A stretch of DNA of 64,000 nucleotides from Kitasatospora sp. MBT63. GTDB lineage: Bacteria > Actinomycetota > Actinomycetes > Streptomycetales > Streptomycetaceae. The translations under genes were made by a program, and so were the position numbers. This document shows, one piece after another, positions 17,335 through 25,855 of the stretch. Position 1 is the first letter of the stretch. The number at the start of each line of letters is the position of its first letter. The notes under the pieces are model-generated. The model did not search any database. It was not told where the DNA came from and saw only the letters and a program-made list of their open reading frames with translations. The stretch covers positions 1 to 64,000 of the forward strand of contig NZ_JAIZ01000061.1 in assembly GCF_000710465.2 (NCBI RefSeq), read 5' to 3'.

Positions 17335-17796
17335 ATGCACACCACCCGAGTCCCTGCCCAGGCGTCGTTCCCGCCCCGGCCGATGTGGCTGCCGGCCCAC
17401 ACGATCCGCCTCTACTGCGGGCGTGCGTTCGAGGTGCTGCGGTGCAACGGGGAGGAGACGGAGACGGTACTGGCCGCAATCGGTCCTGCCTGCGGGCCGG
17501 TGATCACCTCGGCGTTGGGCTACTCCGACTTCCTCCTTCCGCCGGGAGAGCACATCCGAGAGGCGGTGCCGCGCGCGAGCGGGGTGCGGATGATGCCGCC
17601 GGGCACGCAGATCGACGTCCCGCCGCTGGCCGCCACGTCCTCGGAAGGCCTGTACTGGCGGGTCCCGCCAGGCGCCGGGTTCACCCGCCTCACCGAGGTC
17701 GCCGCAGCGCTGGGCCCGCCCGTTCCTCCGCCTTTCGAACACACCCCTCCGGCCCTCGCCGAGCACCCGGTGCGTACGTGGCGGCGGCTCAGCTGA
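17335..17796 (+). CDS. Hypothetical protein, paralogue of the 14457 product
   Basis: A 153-residue protein nine bases after the methyltransferase. It shares the FEVLR, AAIGPACGPV, DFLLPPG, DVPP and YWRVPPG landmarks with the protein at 14457, so the two are likely old duplicates. They bracket the CvnA/roadblock/methyltransferase genes. Function unknown; a distant primase-polymerase-like fold is possible but unproven. Confidence 0.6.
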   Translation: MHTTRVPAQASFPPRPMWLPAHTIRLYCGRAFEVLRCNGEETETVLAAIGPACGPVITSALGYSDFLLPPGEHIREAVPRASGVRMMPPGTQIDVPPLAATSSEGLYWRVPPGAGFTRLTEVAAALGPPVPPPFEHTPPALAEHPVRTWRRLS

Positions 17797-17846
17797 CCGC
17801 GCCCCGTCCCCCTTCCGTCCACCTCGAACACCTGAAGGAGCCCGCG

Positions 17847-18029
17847 ATGCCCTCCGAAGCACCCCCGTCCGGCAAGACGTCCGACACCGAGGAGGACCAG
17901 CTCGTCTCCTTCTTCCCCGAGCAGGGCTGGGGGCAGCTGGCCAGCGGCACGCTGGTCTTCGGTGACGGCAGCCAAATGGACCCCGACGGCACGATCGTGC
18001 CCCCCGTGTACGAGCGGGTGACCTGGTGA
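17847..18029 (+). CDS. Small acidic peptide (60 residues), possible modified-peptide precursor
   Basis: A 60-residue acidic peptide. ATG at 17847 is preceded by GAAGGAG. The N-terminal third is polar and leader-like (SDTEEDQLVSFFPEQGWG); the C-terminal part is rich in Gly, Asp, Ser and Thr and ends VPPVYERVTW. Its stop overlaps the GTG of the next gene by four bases. Size, composition and a radical-SAM-barrel-like protein three genes downstream make a ribosomal peptide precursor possible, but a structural or regulatory protein is equally possible. Confidence 0.6.
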   Translation: MPSEAPPSGKTSDTEEDQLVSFFPEQGWGQLASGTLVFGDGSQMDPDGTIVPPVYERVTW

Positions 18030-18559
18030 GAGCCGTCGCCCCCGTCGCCCCCGTCGCCCCGGGCTGCTTCGCCCGCGTCCCGGCAACCGCGCCCGAACCC
18101 ACCGCGGAGCAGATCGCCGTGCTCAAGGGCACCCCGGCCGACCACGACCGGCTCGCCGCCTGGCTCGCCGGCCCCGAAGCGCCGGCCGACCCGTGGGCGA
18201 ACCCCGCGCTACCCGTGGAGATCGACGGCGAGGGCCGCTTCGAGGTGGTGCGCCTGCTCACCCCGGTCGCCCTCGCCGCACTCGCCCGCCTGCTGCTGGC
18301 CGGCGACCCGGTCGGCCCGGTGCTGGCCACCACCCCCCGGCACTGCCTGGAACTGCTGTGCGAGCCGGGCACCGCCCGCGGCCTCGCCCTGTACGGCGTC
18401 GTCCGCTCGGCGCAGTCCGTGCGGTGCCCCCGTCCCGGCCGCATCGCCCGGGGCCGGCACTGGCTGTCCGTCCCGACAACCCACCAGCTCACCCGGTCCG
18501 CCGACCTGGTCAAGGCGATGCTCCAGGACGCCCCGGTACCCGCAGGCGGTGCGCGATGA
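18026..18559 (+). CDS. Hypothetical protein
   Basis: A 177-residue protein. It begins with a short VAPVAPVAPG repeat produced by three 9-base units. The remainder (FEVVRLLTPVALAALARLLL, then TTPRHCLELLCEPGTARGLA) is helical without a known motif. It is coupled at both ends by 4-base overlaps with the small peptide gene before it and the 166-residue protein after it, so the four genes are surely made together. Confidence 0.6.
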   Translation: MRAVAPVAPVAPGCFARVPATAPEPTAEQIAVLKGTPADHDRLAAWLAGPEAPADPWANPALPVEIDGEGRFEVVRLLTPVALAALARLLLAGDPVGPVLATTPRHCLELLCEPGTARGLALYGVVRSAQSVRCPRPGRIARGRHWLSVPTTHQLTRSADLVKAMLQDAPVPAGGAR

Positions 18560-19056
18560 CCGCCGCCGCGTTCCACCACGACATCGAGAACCTCCCCGGC
18601 GCGGCGCGGGCCCGGGCCGTCGCGGACACGTCCGGGCTGCCGGTGGCGCTCCTGGCGTCCGCCGACGCGCCCTGGACCGCCACCGAGGCCACGGACGTCG
18701 CCGGCCCGGCGTTCACCGTCTGCCGGTACGAAGACGGCAGCCGCACCGAGGCCCATCCCCTCCCAGACTCCGCAGTCCGGTCCGATCGCGGCCGGGAGCG
18801 CTTCGTCCGGGCACTGCTCGCCGCCACCGTGCCCGACGGCAAGGACGCGGGCTACCTCAGCGCCTTCCTCCAAGGACGGCTCCAGGAGTCCACGGTCCGC
18901 GTCGACGGGACGTGGCGCTGCTACGCGAACGTCGTCGAGCGGTCGCTGGTCCTGGCGGTGGTGCCCGACCGCGCGGGCGCAGGCACCGCACCGAACCTGG
19001 TCATCGTGCATCCCGCCGCGCCGGCCGCCGACCGGGGCCGGGGGGCAGCCGCGTGA
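18556..19056 (+). CDS. Hypothetical protein
   Basis: A 166-residue protein. Landmarks are TVCRYEDGSRTEAHPLPDS, then GRERFVRALLAATVPDG, and a C-terminal VVERSLVLAVVPDR. No known domain is recognised and no membrane segment is present. It starts in an ATGA overlap with the previous stop and ends in a GTGA overlap with the next gene. Confidence 0.6.
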   Translation: MTAAAFHHDIENLPGAARARAVADTSGLPVALLASADAPWTATEATDVAGPAFTVCRYEDGSRTEAHPLPDSAVRSDRGRERFVRALLAATVPDGKDAGYLSAFLQGRLQESTVRVDGTWRCYANVVERSLVLAVVPDRAGAGTAPNLVIVHPAAPAADRGRGAAA

Positions 19057-19895
19057 GGCAGACCCGGACCTTCGCCGTTGCCGAGGACAGCGCCGGCAGC
19101 CGGCCTCTGGTCTTCGACCCGCTGACCGGCGCCGCCCACCGGGGCCCTCAGCCGCTCCCCTGCGGCCGGGCGGGCATGGACGAGCAGCAGGTCACCGGCT
19201 GGCCGGAGGAACGGCGCACCCCGGTCCTAGCCGTCAGCGCCCCCAGCCGGATGTTCACCGACGCGGCCGCCGCACTGCCCACTCTGGAGCGGGCCGGCAT
19301 CGTCGCGGTGAACCTGCTGGCGGCCGGCCTGGACGAGACCCTGGTCCGCTCTGCCCGGCTGCTGAACCGCGCGGGCCTGGTGGTGACCGTGACGACCAAC
19401 CGGCCCGGCCTGCCGCGGCTGGCCGAGGAACTGGCCGGTGTCGTCCACGCCGTGCGGGTGCAGCTCCACGCGCCCACCGAGGGCGAGCACGACCGGCTGG
19501 CCTCGCCGCACCAGGCGCGCTGGGCGGAGTCGTTGACCGGAATCCTGTCCGCGGTCAACGCCGGGCTGCCCGTCCAGCTCGTCGTCGAAGCACCGCCGCT
19601 CGGCGCCCGGGACACCGAGCGGCTGCTCCTCGCGGACGCTGCCGCCCACCGCGCGGCCCAACTCGGGGTCTGCGGCCTGACCCTGCTGCCGCGGCCCGGC
19701 GCTCCCGCCGTACGGCCGCTCGGCCGCAGCAAGGGCCGCCCCCCGGAGGCCGGGGCCCGGCTCCTTCACCGGCGCGGCAGTACCGGCCGGCCGGTGGCGA
19801 CCCGGATCGGGATCGGCCGGGCGGAGAGGCCGATGTCCGGCCTGGGCGCCCTGGCCGTGCTGGGCGCGGTGCTCGCCGTCGCGGAGGTGGCCTGA
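19053..19895 (+). CDS. Radical-SAM-barrel-like protein without the Fe-S cysteine motif
   Basis: A 280-residue protein. The middle reads like the later strands of a radical-SAM barrel: LDETLVRSARLLNRAGLVVT, VTTNRPGLPRLAEELAG, VRVQLHAPTEGEHDRL and LTGILSAVNAGLPVQLV match the pattern of a TNG strand, a Leu-Asp-Ala strand followed by HDRL, and an ag-pv strand. The C-x3-C-x2-C cluster motif that belongs before this part is missing, so it should not bind a catalytic 4Fe-4S cluster there. It may be a non-catalytic, peptide-binding relative. The assignment is by eye only. It starts at GTG in a 4-base overlap. Confidence 0.55.
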   Translation: MRQTRTFAVAEDSAGSRPLVFDPLTGAAHRGPQPLPCGRAGMDEQQVTGWPEERRTPVLAVSAPSRMFTDAAAALPTLERAGIVAVNLLAAGLDETLVRSARLLNRAGLVVTVTTNRPGLPRLAEELAGVVHAVRVQLHAPTEGEHDRLASPHQARWAESLTGILSAVNAGLPVQLVVEAPPLGARDTERLLLADAAAHRAAQLGVCGLTLLPRPGAPAVRPLGRSKGRPPEAGARLLHRRGSTGRPVATRIGIGRAERPMSGLGALAVLGAVLAVAEVA

Positions 19896-20611
19896 TGGTG
19901 CGCGCACCGCTGTCCCCGGCCGAGGCACCCGTGCCGTACCTGACCGCCCGTCACGGCGAGGTGCAGGAGCGGCCGTCCGTTGTCTACGTCCGGCAAGGCA
20001 CCACGGTGGTCGGGATCGGCTACGCCGACGAGAGCGAGGAGGACCGCGACGCTCGCGGCGTCCTGTGGGAGCGCGTCAGCGAGAACCCGGGCGGTGCGCC
20101 GAGGTACCGCTACGCGCACCCCGAGCGCCAGGCCGCCGCGATGGACGACCTGCGCTGCCAGGTCCTCTTCACCGAGGCCGACTGGACCGAGAAGGGCGTC
20201 CTCTTCCTTTTGCGAGACATCCGGGGTGATGAGCAGACGCCCGCCGGCTGGCCGGAGGGCGCGGTGACGCTCCACCCCCCGCTGTCCCTGGAAGGTGCGG
20301 CCTGGTCGGTCCTGGCCTGCGGGCACCTGGCGGAGGGCTGGGTCGCCGTGCGGGTCGCCGACCCCGACCCGGAGTACGGCTACTCCGGCACCCTCTACCA
20401 GCCCTCGTCCGCCGGGCCGGTCCCCGTACCCGAGGGCAAGGCCGCGACCGTCACCTACCAGCACTCGCTGGTGGGCTGGCTGGTCGCCTCCGCCCAGGCG
20501 GCGGTCCTGCGCGGATGTACGGTCGTCGACCTGGCCGCCGAGCTCTCGGCCGCCGGCCACGCGGAGCTCGCCAAACGGGTCGCCGCCGCCTACCCCGAGG
20601 TCCCGGTCTGA
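19895..20611 (+). CDS. Hypothetical protein of a Streptomyces family, Cys motif eroded
   Basis: A 238-residue protein. The order IGYADE, DARGVLWERV, then a GVLFLLRD and GWPEGAV segment, and a late RGCTVVDLAAEL, is one I associate with a common Streptomyces family whose members carry paired CxxC motifs around the GVLWLL segment. Here only single cysteines remain (RCQVLF and VLACGHL), so a zinc site is probably lost. It starts at ATG one base inside the previous gene and ends the coupled run. Confidence 0.6.
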   Translation: MVRAPLSPAEAPVPYLTARHGEVQERPSVVYVRQGTTVVGIGYADESEEDRDARGVLWERVSENPGGAPRYRYAHPERQAAAMDDLRCQVLFTEADWTEKGVLFLLRDIRGDEQTPAGWPEGAVTLHPPLSLEGAAWSVLACGHLAEGWVAVRVADPDPEYGYSGTLYQPSSAGPVPVPEGKAATVTYQHSLVGWLVASAQAAVLRGCTVVDLAAELSAAGHAELAKRVAAAYPEVPV

Positions 20612-20694
20612 TGCCGGGCACCGACGACGACCGCGCTCCGTGGCGCAACTGCCTCCGACCGCCCCGGCTGATCCACCAGGTCCGTCCGCCGTAG
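20611..20694 (+). CDS. Very short coupled ORF (27 residues, doubtful)
   Basis: A 27-codon frame beginning in a TGATG overlap with the preceding stop. It is Arg/Pro-rich and has no family features. Coupled initiation is the only support; it may simply be a read-on artefact. Confidence 0.2.
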   Translation: MPGTDDDRAPWRNCLRPPRLIHQVRPP

Positions 20695-20753
20695 CGGTGG
20701 ACGCGACCGCCGCTCCACCGCCCGCCACCTGTCTTCCATCTAAGGATCTCGCT

Positions 20754-21386
20754 GTGCCGCCCCTGCCCACCGCCGCCCGACCGACAGCATCCATCAGCAC
20801 CGGCACCCCGCCTGCACGGGACGCCCTGCCGGGCGGGGCACCGGAGCCCGCCGCCTTGACGACGGTGTTCGGCGAGTCGTGCCCGTGCGGCCACACCGTG
20901 GCGGTGGCCGCGGCCGACGCGGCGCTGCTGCTGCCCCTGGCCCGCGGCCTGACCACGGCCGCCGTCGCCCGACAACTCGGCCTGAGGGAGAACCAGGCCC
21001 GCGACGGCATCAAGAGGCTGCGCACCACCCTCGGAGCCGAGCGGATCCCGCAGCTGGTCGACCTGGCCATCCGGTGGAGGCTGATCGACCCGGGCATGGT
21101 CGCCCCGATCCGCCCGGGGCGGCCCAGCCGCGACCTGAAGCGCCTCGAGATCGGCGCCCTGGCGAACGCCGCCGCCGGAATGAGCGCGGACGCCAGCGCC
21201 AAGGACCTTGGCATCACCACCGGCCAGCTGGCCAAAGTCCTGGCCGCAGCCCGGGACGTCCTTCTGGCCCGCGACACTGCCCACGCCGTCGCCCTCGGCC
21301 ACCGCCTGCACCTGCTGCCCAACAGCCACCCGCACCTCGTCACGCACGAGAGTGCCGACCTCGCCGCCGAAGCCGGTGCTGCGTGA
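20754..21386 (+). CDS. Double helix-turn-helix regulator (LuxR-like HTHs)
   Basis: A 210-residue protein with two LuxR-type DNA-binding segments. The first is LPLARGLTTAAVARQLGLRE (about residues 62-90); the second is ANAAAGMSADASAKDLGITT (about 130-165). A CPCG pair lies before the first HTH. No receiver domain is present. I chose GTG at 20754 because AAGGA lies upstream; the earlier in-frame sequence is Pro/Ala-rich and less convincing. It overlaps the STAND ATPase gene by four bases, so the ATPase may be its signal-sensing partner. Confidence 0.7.
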   Translation: MPPLPTAARPTASISTGTPPARDALPGGAPEPAALTTVFGESCPCGHTVAVAAADAALLLPLARGLTTAAVARQLGLRENQARDGIKRLRTTLGAERIPQLVDLAIRWRLIDPGMVAPIRPGRPSRDLKRLEIGALANAAAGMSADASAKDLGITTGQLAKVLAAARDVLLARDTAHAVALGHRLHLLPNSHPHLVTHESADLAAEAGAA

Positions 21387-23488
21387 GCCTGGAGAGCCAC
21401 AACGAGATCAGAGGCGGGCAGTTCGGCGCGACCGTGCAGGCCCGCTCGATCGAGAGCCTGACGATCAACCCCGCCGCCCCGGCCCATCGACCTCCCGTTC
21501 AGCGCCAACTGCCCCGCCGGCCAGCGCACTTCCTGGACCGCAGCGACATCACCGCGTACCTGACCGAGGAGCTGGCCCGCACCCCGGACCGGATCCACGT
21601 CGTGCACTCCCCCGCCGGCATCGGCAAGAGCGCCCTCGCCGTCGAACTGCTCACCAGGCTGCCGTGCCCGCCCGGGGGCCAGCTGTACGCGGATCTGCGC
21701 GGTGCCGCCGTCGGCGGGCCGGCCCGCGACCTCGAGATCCTGGCCCGGCTGCTGCGCTCGCTGGGCTGGGACGGTCCGTGGCAGGACCCGGCCGAGGCCG
21801 CAGCCTGGTTCCGCAGTGCGACCGCCGAGCGCCCGGTCGCCCTGCTGCTGGACGACGCGGCCAGCGCCGAGCAGGTGCGCGCGGTGCTCCCGGCCACCGG
21901 GTCCACCGTGCTGGTCACCAGCCGCAGCGTGCTGCCCGGCCTCGTCGCCGTCGGCGCCGAGCACCACGAGCTGGGGCCGCTCCCGGCGGCCGAGGCGGTG
22001 GAGCTGCTGACGCTCCTGGCCGGTACGCGACACATCCCCGACCCGCAGGCCGCCCGGGCCACGGTCGAGGCATGCCGGAACCGTCCGCTGCTGATCGCCC
22101 TGGCGGCAGCGCGCCTGCAGACCCGCCCCGGCGCCGCGGCGCTGCCCGACCCCGACGACTCCATGGACGTGATCACCGTTCACCTGACCGAGTCCTACCG
22201 GGCGCTGCCCGAAGACGCCGCCGCAGCGTACCGGGCCGCCGGCACCGTGCCGTTCAGCAACATCACCGAGGAGATGCTCGCCGCCGTCCTCGCCACCGAC
22301 CGGGCGACGGCCCGGCGCAGCCTCGCCGCGCTGGAGCAGGCCGGGCTCATGGCGGCCACCGGCGACGCCTTCACCCTGGTCCCGGCCGGCGACGGCCAGC
22401 GTGCCGCCGCCGACCTGGCCCAACTCACCGACAGCCCTGAGCAGCTGACCGAGCAGCGCCGCCGGGCGCTGGAGTGGTGGCTGGCCGCCCTCACCCGAGC
22501 CGAGCGGCACCTGGCCCCCCACCACCGCGAGCTGGACCGCACCTACCTCCACCCGGCCACCGCCGACCCGCACTTCGACTCCCGCGAGCAGGCCTGGGCC
22601 TGGCTGGCCGGCCAGGAGGAGCAGATCCGCCCGGCCCTCGCCGCCGCCGAGGAGGCCGGCTGGGACGACCTGGCCTGGCAGATGGTCCACGCACTGTGGC
22701 CGCTGTGGCACCGGCTCCGTCCCTACGAGCTGTGGCTGTGGGCCTGCCAGCTCGCCGTCGATGCCGCCCGCCGCACCGGCGACGGGCTGGTGCTCCGCGA
22801 GATGCTCAACCAGCACGCGGTGGCGCTGCGCGGCCTGCACCGCCCCGCCGACGCCCTTCCCCTGATCGAGGAGGCCCTGGACCTGGCCCGCCGGGACGGG
22901 GATCAGCGTGGCGAGGGCCAGCACCGGCACGAGATCGGTGCCACCCTCGTTGAGATCGGCCGGGACAATCCCGGTGACCTCCCCAGCGTCGAGCAGGCCG
23001 CCGCCGCCCGGCCGCACCTGACCGAGGCCCGGCAGCTGCGCGAGCAGACCGGCTACAGGCGCGGCGCGGCGGTCACCGACATCCTGCTCGGCCAGGTACA
23101 CGCCGCCCTCGGCGACCACGACCAAGCGTTGGCCGCTCTGGACCGGGCCCGCGAAACCCTGCTGGCCGTGGACGATCTCCACGACGCCGCCCGGGCGCTC
23201 GCCTGGCGCGGCCGGATCCAGCTCTTGAACGGCGAGACCGCCAACGCGGCCAGGGCCCTGCACCACGCGCAGTCGGAGTTCGCTGCCGCGGGCTCGCGTG
23301 CCTGGGAGGCGCTGGCCCTGGAGTGGCGTGCGGACGCGGCTGAGGCCGCTGGCCGCCGGGACAAGGTCGACGCGCTGCTGCGCGCGGCGCTGGCGGTCTA
23401 CGGCGGCAGCCCCCGCGATGCCGGCCGGATCCAATCGCGGCTCGAGCAGACCTCCGCTGGCTCCGGCGCCGAACCGCCGGGCAGGTGA
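21383..23488 (+). CDS. STAND/NB-ARC-type NTPase with TPR repeats
   Basis: A 701-residue protein. The N-terminal HNEIRGGQFGATVQARSI is a short motif typical in front of bacterial NLR-like ATPases. Walker A is HSPAGIGKSALA (about residues 75-86), Walker B-like is VALLLDDA, and VLVTSR is the sensor strand. The C-terminal half is TPR (LREMLNQHAVALRGLHRPAD, GQVHAALGDHDQALAALDRA). Such proteins sense ligands and regulate transcription or act in defence. It is coupled to the double-HTH gene, which favours signalling. Confidence 0.85.
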   Translation: MSLESHNEIRGGQFGATVQARSIESLTINPAAPAHRPPVQRQLPRRPAHFLDRSDITAYLTEELARTPDRIHVVHSPAGIGKSALAVELLTRLPCPPGGQLYADLRGAAVGGPARDLEILARLLRSLGWDGPWQDPAEAAAWFRSATAERPVALLLDDAASAEQVRAVLPATGSTVLVTSRSVLPGLVAVGAEHHELGPLPAAEAVELLTLLAGTRHIPDPQAARATVEACRNRPLLIALAAARLQTRPGAAALPDPDDSMDVITVHLTESYRALPEDAAAAYRAAGTVPFSNITEEMLAAVLATDRATARRSLAALEQAGLMAATGDAFTLVPAGDGQRAAADLAQLTDSPEQLTEQRRRALEWWLAALTRAERHLAPHHRELDRTYLHPATADPHFDSREQAWAWLAGQEEQIRPALAAAEEAGWDDLAWQMVHALWPLWHRLRPYELWLWACQLAVDAARRTGDGLVLREMLNQHAVALRGLHRPADALPLIEEALDLARRDGDQRGEGQHRHEIGATLVEIGRDNPGDLPSVEQAAAARPHLTEARQLREQTGYRRGAAVTDILLGQVHAALGDHDQALAALDRARETLLAVDDLHDAARALAWRGRIQLLNGETANAARALHHAQSEFAAAGSRAWEALALEWRADAAEAAGRRDKVDALLRAALAVYGGSPRDAGRIQSRLEQTSAGSGAEPPGR

Positions 23489-23561
23489 TCCGAGCCGGTC
23501 GCGGCACGGAGCACTCCGGGACTCCCCCACTTTCACCCAACCTCGTACTGAAGGACCTACT

Positions 23562-24899
23562 GTGAATGCACTCCCCGAGCTGCTGGCCAAACCCGACCTG
23601 GTAGGCCTGGATCTGCCCGGCATGGCCGGGCTCGCCCAGTACCTGCTGGAGGCCGGTGCCCTGCCGACCAGCTCCCACGCGATCCCGGGTGTGCGGGTGG
23701 AGGCCGCTTTGGGGGTCGACCGTACCTGTCTGATCGCGCCGGACAACTTCTGTTTCGACGAGGCTGAGGCGAGGCAGGCAGCCGTGCTCGGGCTGCCGGT
23801 GCTGACCCACTCACGAGCTGTGGCGATGCTGGTGGACGCCGCGCCGCTCAGCGTGGTGGTGGCAGGGGCCCACACCACCGCGGTGACGGCCACCGCCCTC
23901 ACCAGCGCCATCGGCTACCGCAACCCCGCATGGGTACTGCCCTCCGCGTTGATCGGCCGGACGCCGGGGCATGCCAGCGGTGGCGATCTGCTGATCGCCA
24001 CCCTCTCCGCCAGCCCGCCCCCATGCGCTCCGACCGTTCTTGTCGTCACATCCCTCGCCACGGCCGAGCCGGATACGGCCGCCGATGCGGGACTCAACGC
24101 GACGCTGGCGGTGGCCCGGAACGCGAAGGTGGTGGTGGCGGCCATCTGGGATCCGGGCGTACGGCGGTTCGTCGAGTTGCTGGCCGGTGAAGGCGGACCG
24201 CAGGTGCTCACGGTGGGCACCGACCGGGAGTGCGACGTACGGCTGATGCAGGACATGTGGTCCGGCACCGCAACTCACGCCGCCGTCCGCGACGTGGACG
24301 GGGCCGTGCACCGTTTCACCCTGCCCATGCCCGGCCGGCACCACGCGGCAGCCGCGGCGGCCGCGTTCGCCGCAGGCGTCGCGCTGGACTGCCGACCGGC
24401 CGATCTCGCCGCCGGCCTTACCGCCTTCCCCGGCGCCGACGGCTGCCTCACCGTGGTCGGAACCGCCGGCGGGGTCGCCGTGATGGCCACCTCTATCCGA
24501 AGTGCCGAGGAGTTCCACGCCGACCTGGACACCGTCCTCAACTTGACGGACGGCCCCCTGCTTGTCGCCGTCGACACCACCGGGCTCGACAACGAGACCG
24601 CCGCCCGCGTCGGCACGGACCTCGCCGACGCTGCCCGCCTCGTACTCACCGGCCCGGCCGACGACCCCAGCGCCACCACTCAGGCCGTCGTCCGCGCCGC
24701 CGGAGCCGCCGGAGTCCCCGATGAGGAGATCACCGTCTGGCGGCCCGGCCCGTGCAAGCCGAACCTCGTCGCCGTACTCGCAGAACTGGCGGTGCCCGGC
24801 GGCACCGTTCTGATCTCCGCCGACGACGCCCACGGTCGAGCCGAGCAGCTCTTGGAGCACCTGCGCACCGCCACCCCGGCAGCGAACAGGACTCGCTGA
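23562..24899 (+). CDS. MurC-like Mur-ligase homologue with lost P-loop
   Basis: A 445-residue protein laid out like UDP-N-acetylmuramate-alanine ligase: LDLPGMAGLAQYLLEAGALP corresponds to the MurC N-terminal GxGMSG region, then GLPVLTHSRAVAMLV and VVVAGAHTTAVTATALTSAI. In true Mur ligases that last place reads AGTHGKTTTT; here the Gly-Lys-Thr is absent, so ATP binding of the normal kind is unlikely. A later GRHHAAAAAAAFAAGVALDC resembles the HNxxNxxAA element but lacks the Asn residues. It begins at GTG and overlaps the next gene by one base. Probably a repurposed, catalytically altered relative rather than a cell-wall enzyme. Confidence 0.7.
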   Translation: MNALPELLAKPDLVGLDLPGMAGLAQYLLEAGALPTSSHAIPGVRVEAALGVDRTCLIAPDNFCFDEAEARQAAVLGLPVLTHSRAVAMLVDAAPLSVVVAGAHTTAVTATALTSAIGYRNPAWVLPSALIGRTPGHASGGDLLIATLSASPPPCAPTVLVVTSLATAEPDTAADAGLNATLAVARNAKVVVAAIWDPGVRRFVELLAGEGGPQVLTVGTDRECDVRLMQDMWSGTATHAAVRDVDGAVHRFTLPMPGRHHAAAAAAAFAAGVALDCRPADLAAGLTAFPGADGCLTVVGTAGGVAVMATSIRSAEEFHADLDTVLNLTDGPLLVAVDTTGLDNETAARVGTDLADAARLVLTGPADDPSATTQAVVRAAGAAGVPDEEITVWRPGPCKPNLVAVLAELAVPGGTVLISADDAHGRAEQLLEHLRTATPAANRTR

Positions 24900-25810
24900 T
24901 GCACTCCCAGCTCACGACCGCCCCGTCGACCGCTGTCGGAATCCCGGCCTCGACCGAATTACACCCGGGCCATGTCCCGGTCGGCCCGCTTGTGCTGGGT
25001 GCGTGGCTACGCACCGAGCGCTGCGCCGGCGGGATCCGGCTGCGGACGTCCGCCGCCACCATCGGGCGCACGGTCCGTGATCTGCGGGACATCGAGGCCG
25101 GGATGGCCCCGGCCGCGCCCGGCGAGATCTACACCCTGCTGCAGCTGTACGGAAGCGGCGCCGACCAGCACCACGCGCTGACCGCGATCGCCCACGTTCT
25201 CCACGACGGCACCGAGCCACACGACCAGCTGGCCGACCTCTGCCAGGGCTGGCCGAGCCGCCTGTTCCAACTGATCTGGCAGGCCAGCCGGGTGAGAGCT
25301 GCCGCCAACTGCGTCGTCCCGCTCGGCCTGCGGTCCCCTCTATACGGTGCGACAGTCGCCGAGCAGATCATCGGCGTCGCCGAAGACGACCTCCCCCTGC
25401 TGACCCACCCGATTCCAGCCTCGCGCCTGACCGCGCAGCCGTGGACGGTCGTGCTCGGCGAAGCCATTGCGATTCGCTACTTCCTACCGGGGCTGGACGC
25501 CCAGCTCGACCACCTTCTGCACCTTTCCGAGACCGGCGCCGTCGACCTGCGCGTGGCCACCGGCCCCGCTCACCCCAGTGCCGAGCTCCTCGAGCTCGTC
25601 CTTCCCGGGCCGCCCGTCGTCACAGTCGTCGCCGAGGTCACCCGCCGAGGTGTCCTCTACCGGGCCGGGCCCCACGGCGCGGCCGGGGAACTGTCCCGGC
25701 TGATCGACAGCGCCCGAGCCGGCGCGGCCTCCCCGGAGGCCAGCCGCATCCTGCTGCGCCGCTCCTACGCCGCCCTTGCCATCGCTGCCCTGGCCGCCGC
25801 CGTCTCCTGA
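24899..25810 (+). CDS. XRE-type regulator with DUF5753-like domain
   Basis: A 303-residue regulator. The N-terminal LGAWLRTERCAGGIRLRTSA and RTVRDLRDIEAG fit the HTH_31 helix-turn-helix of Streptomyces regulators. The C-terminal WTVVLGEAIAIRYF segment is in the place of the DUF5753 motif. It starts at ATG in a TGATG overlap with the MurC-like gene and precedes a GH15 gene by 45 bases. Family members often pair with small partner proteins; none is obvious here. Confidence 0.75.
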   Translation: MHSQLTTAPSTAVGIPASTELHPGHVPVGPLVLGAWLRTERCAGGIRLRTSAATIGRTVRDLRDIEAGMAPAAPGEIYTLLQLYGSGADQHHALTAIAHVLHDGTEPHDQLADLCQGWPSRLFQLIWQASRVRAAANCVVPLGLRSPLYGATVAEQIIGVAEDDLPLLTHPIPASRLTAQPWTVVLGEAIAIRYFLPGLDAQLDHLLHLSETGAVDLRVATGPAHPSAELLELVLPGPPVVTVVAEVTRRGVLYRAGPHGAAGELSRLIDSARAGAASPEASRILLRRSYAALAIAALAAAVS

Positions 25811-25855
25811 CCTTTGATCCGCTCCATCCCACCCAATGAACGGACAGCCACCACA

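Noticed and set aside
19053-19895. Annotation as an active radical-SAM enzyme
   Set aside because: No C-x3-C-x2-C motif exists in the protein, so only barrel-like resemblance can be claimed.
19766-23911. A 1381-codon open frame on the minus strand
   Set aside because: It is a shadow of the plus-strand hypothetical, HTH and STAND genes, caused by high GC in third positions.
23562-24899. Annotation as functional MurC
   Set aside because: The ATP-binding GKT is absent and no other mur or fts genes are nearby.
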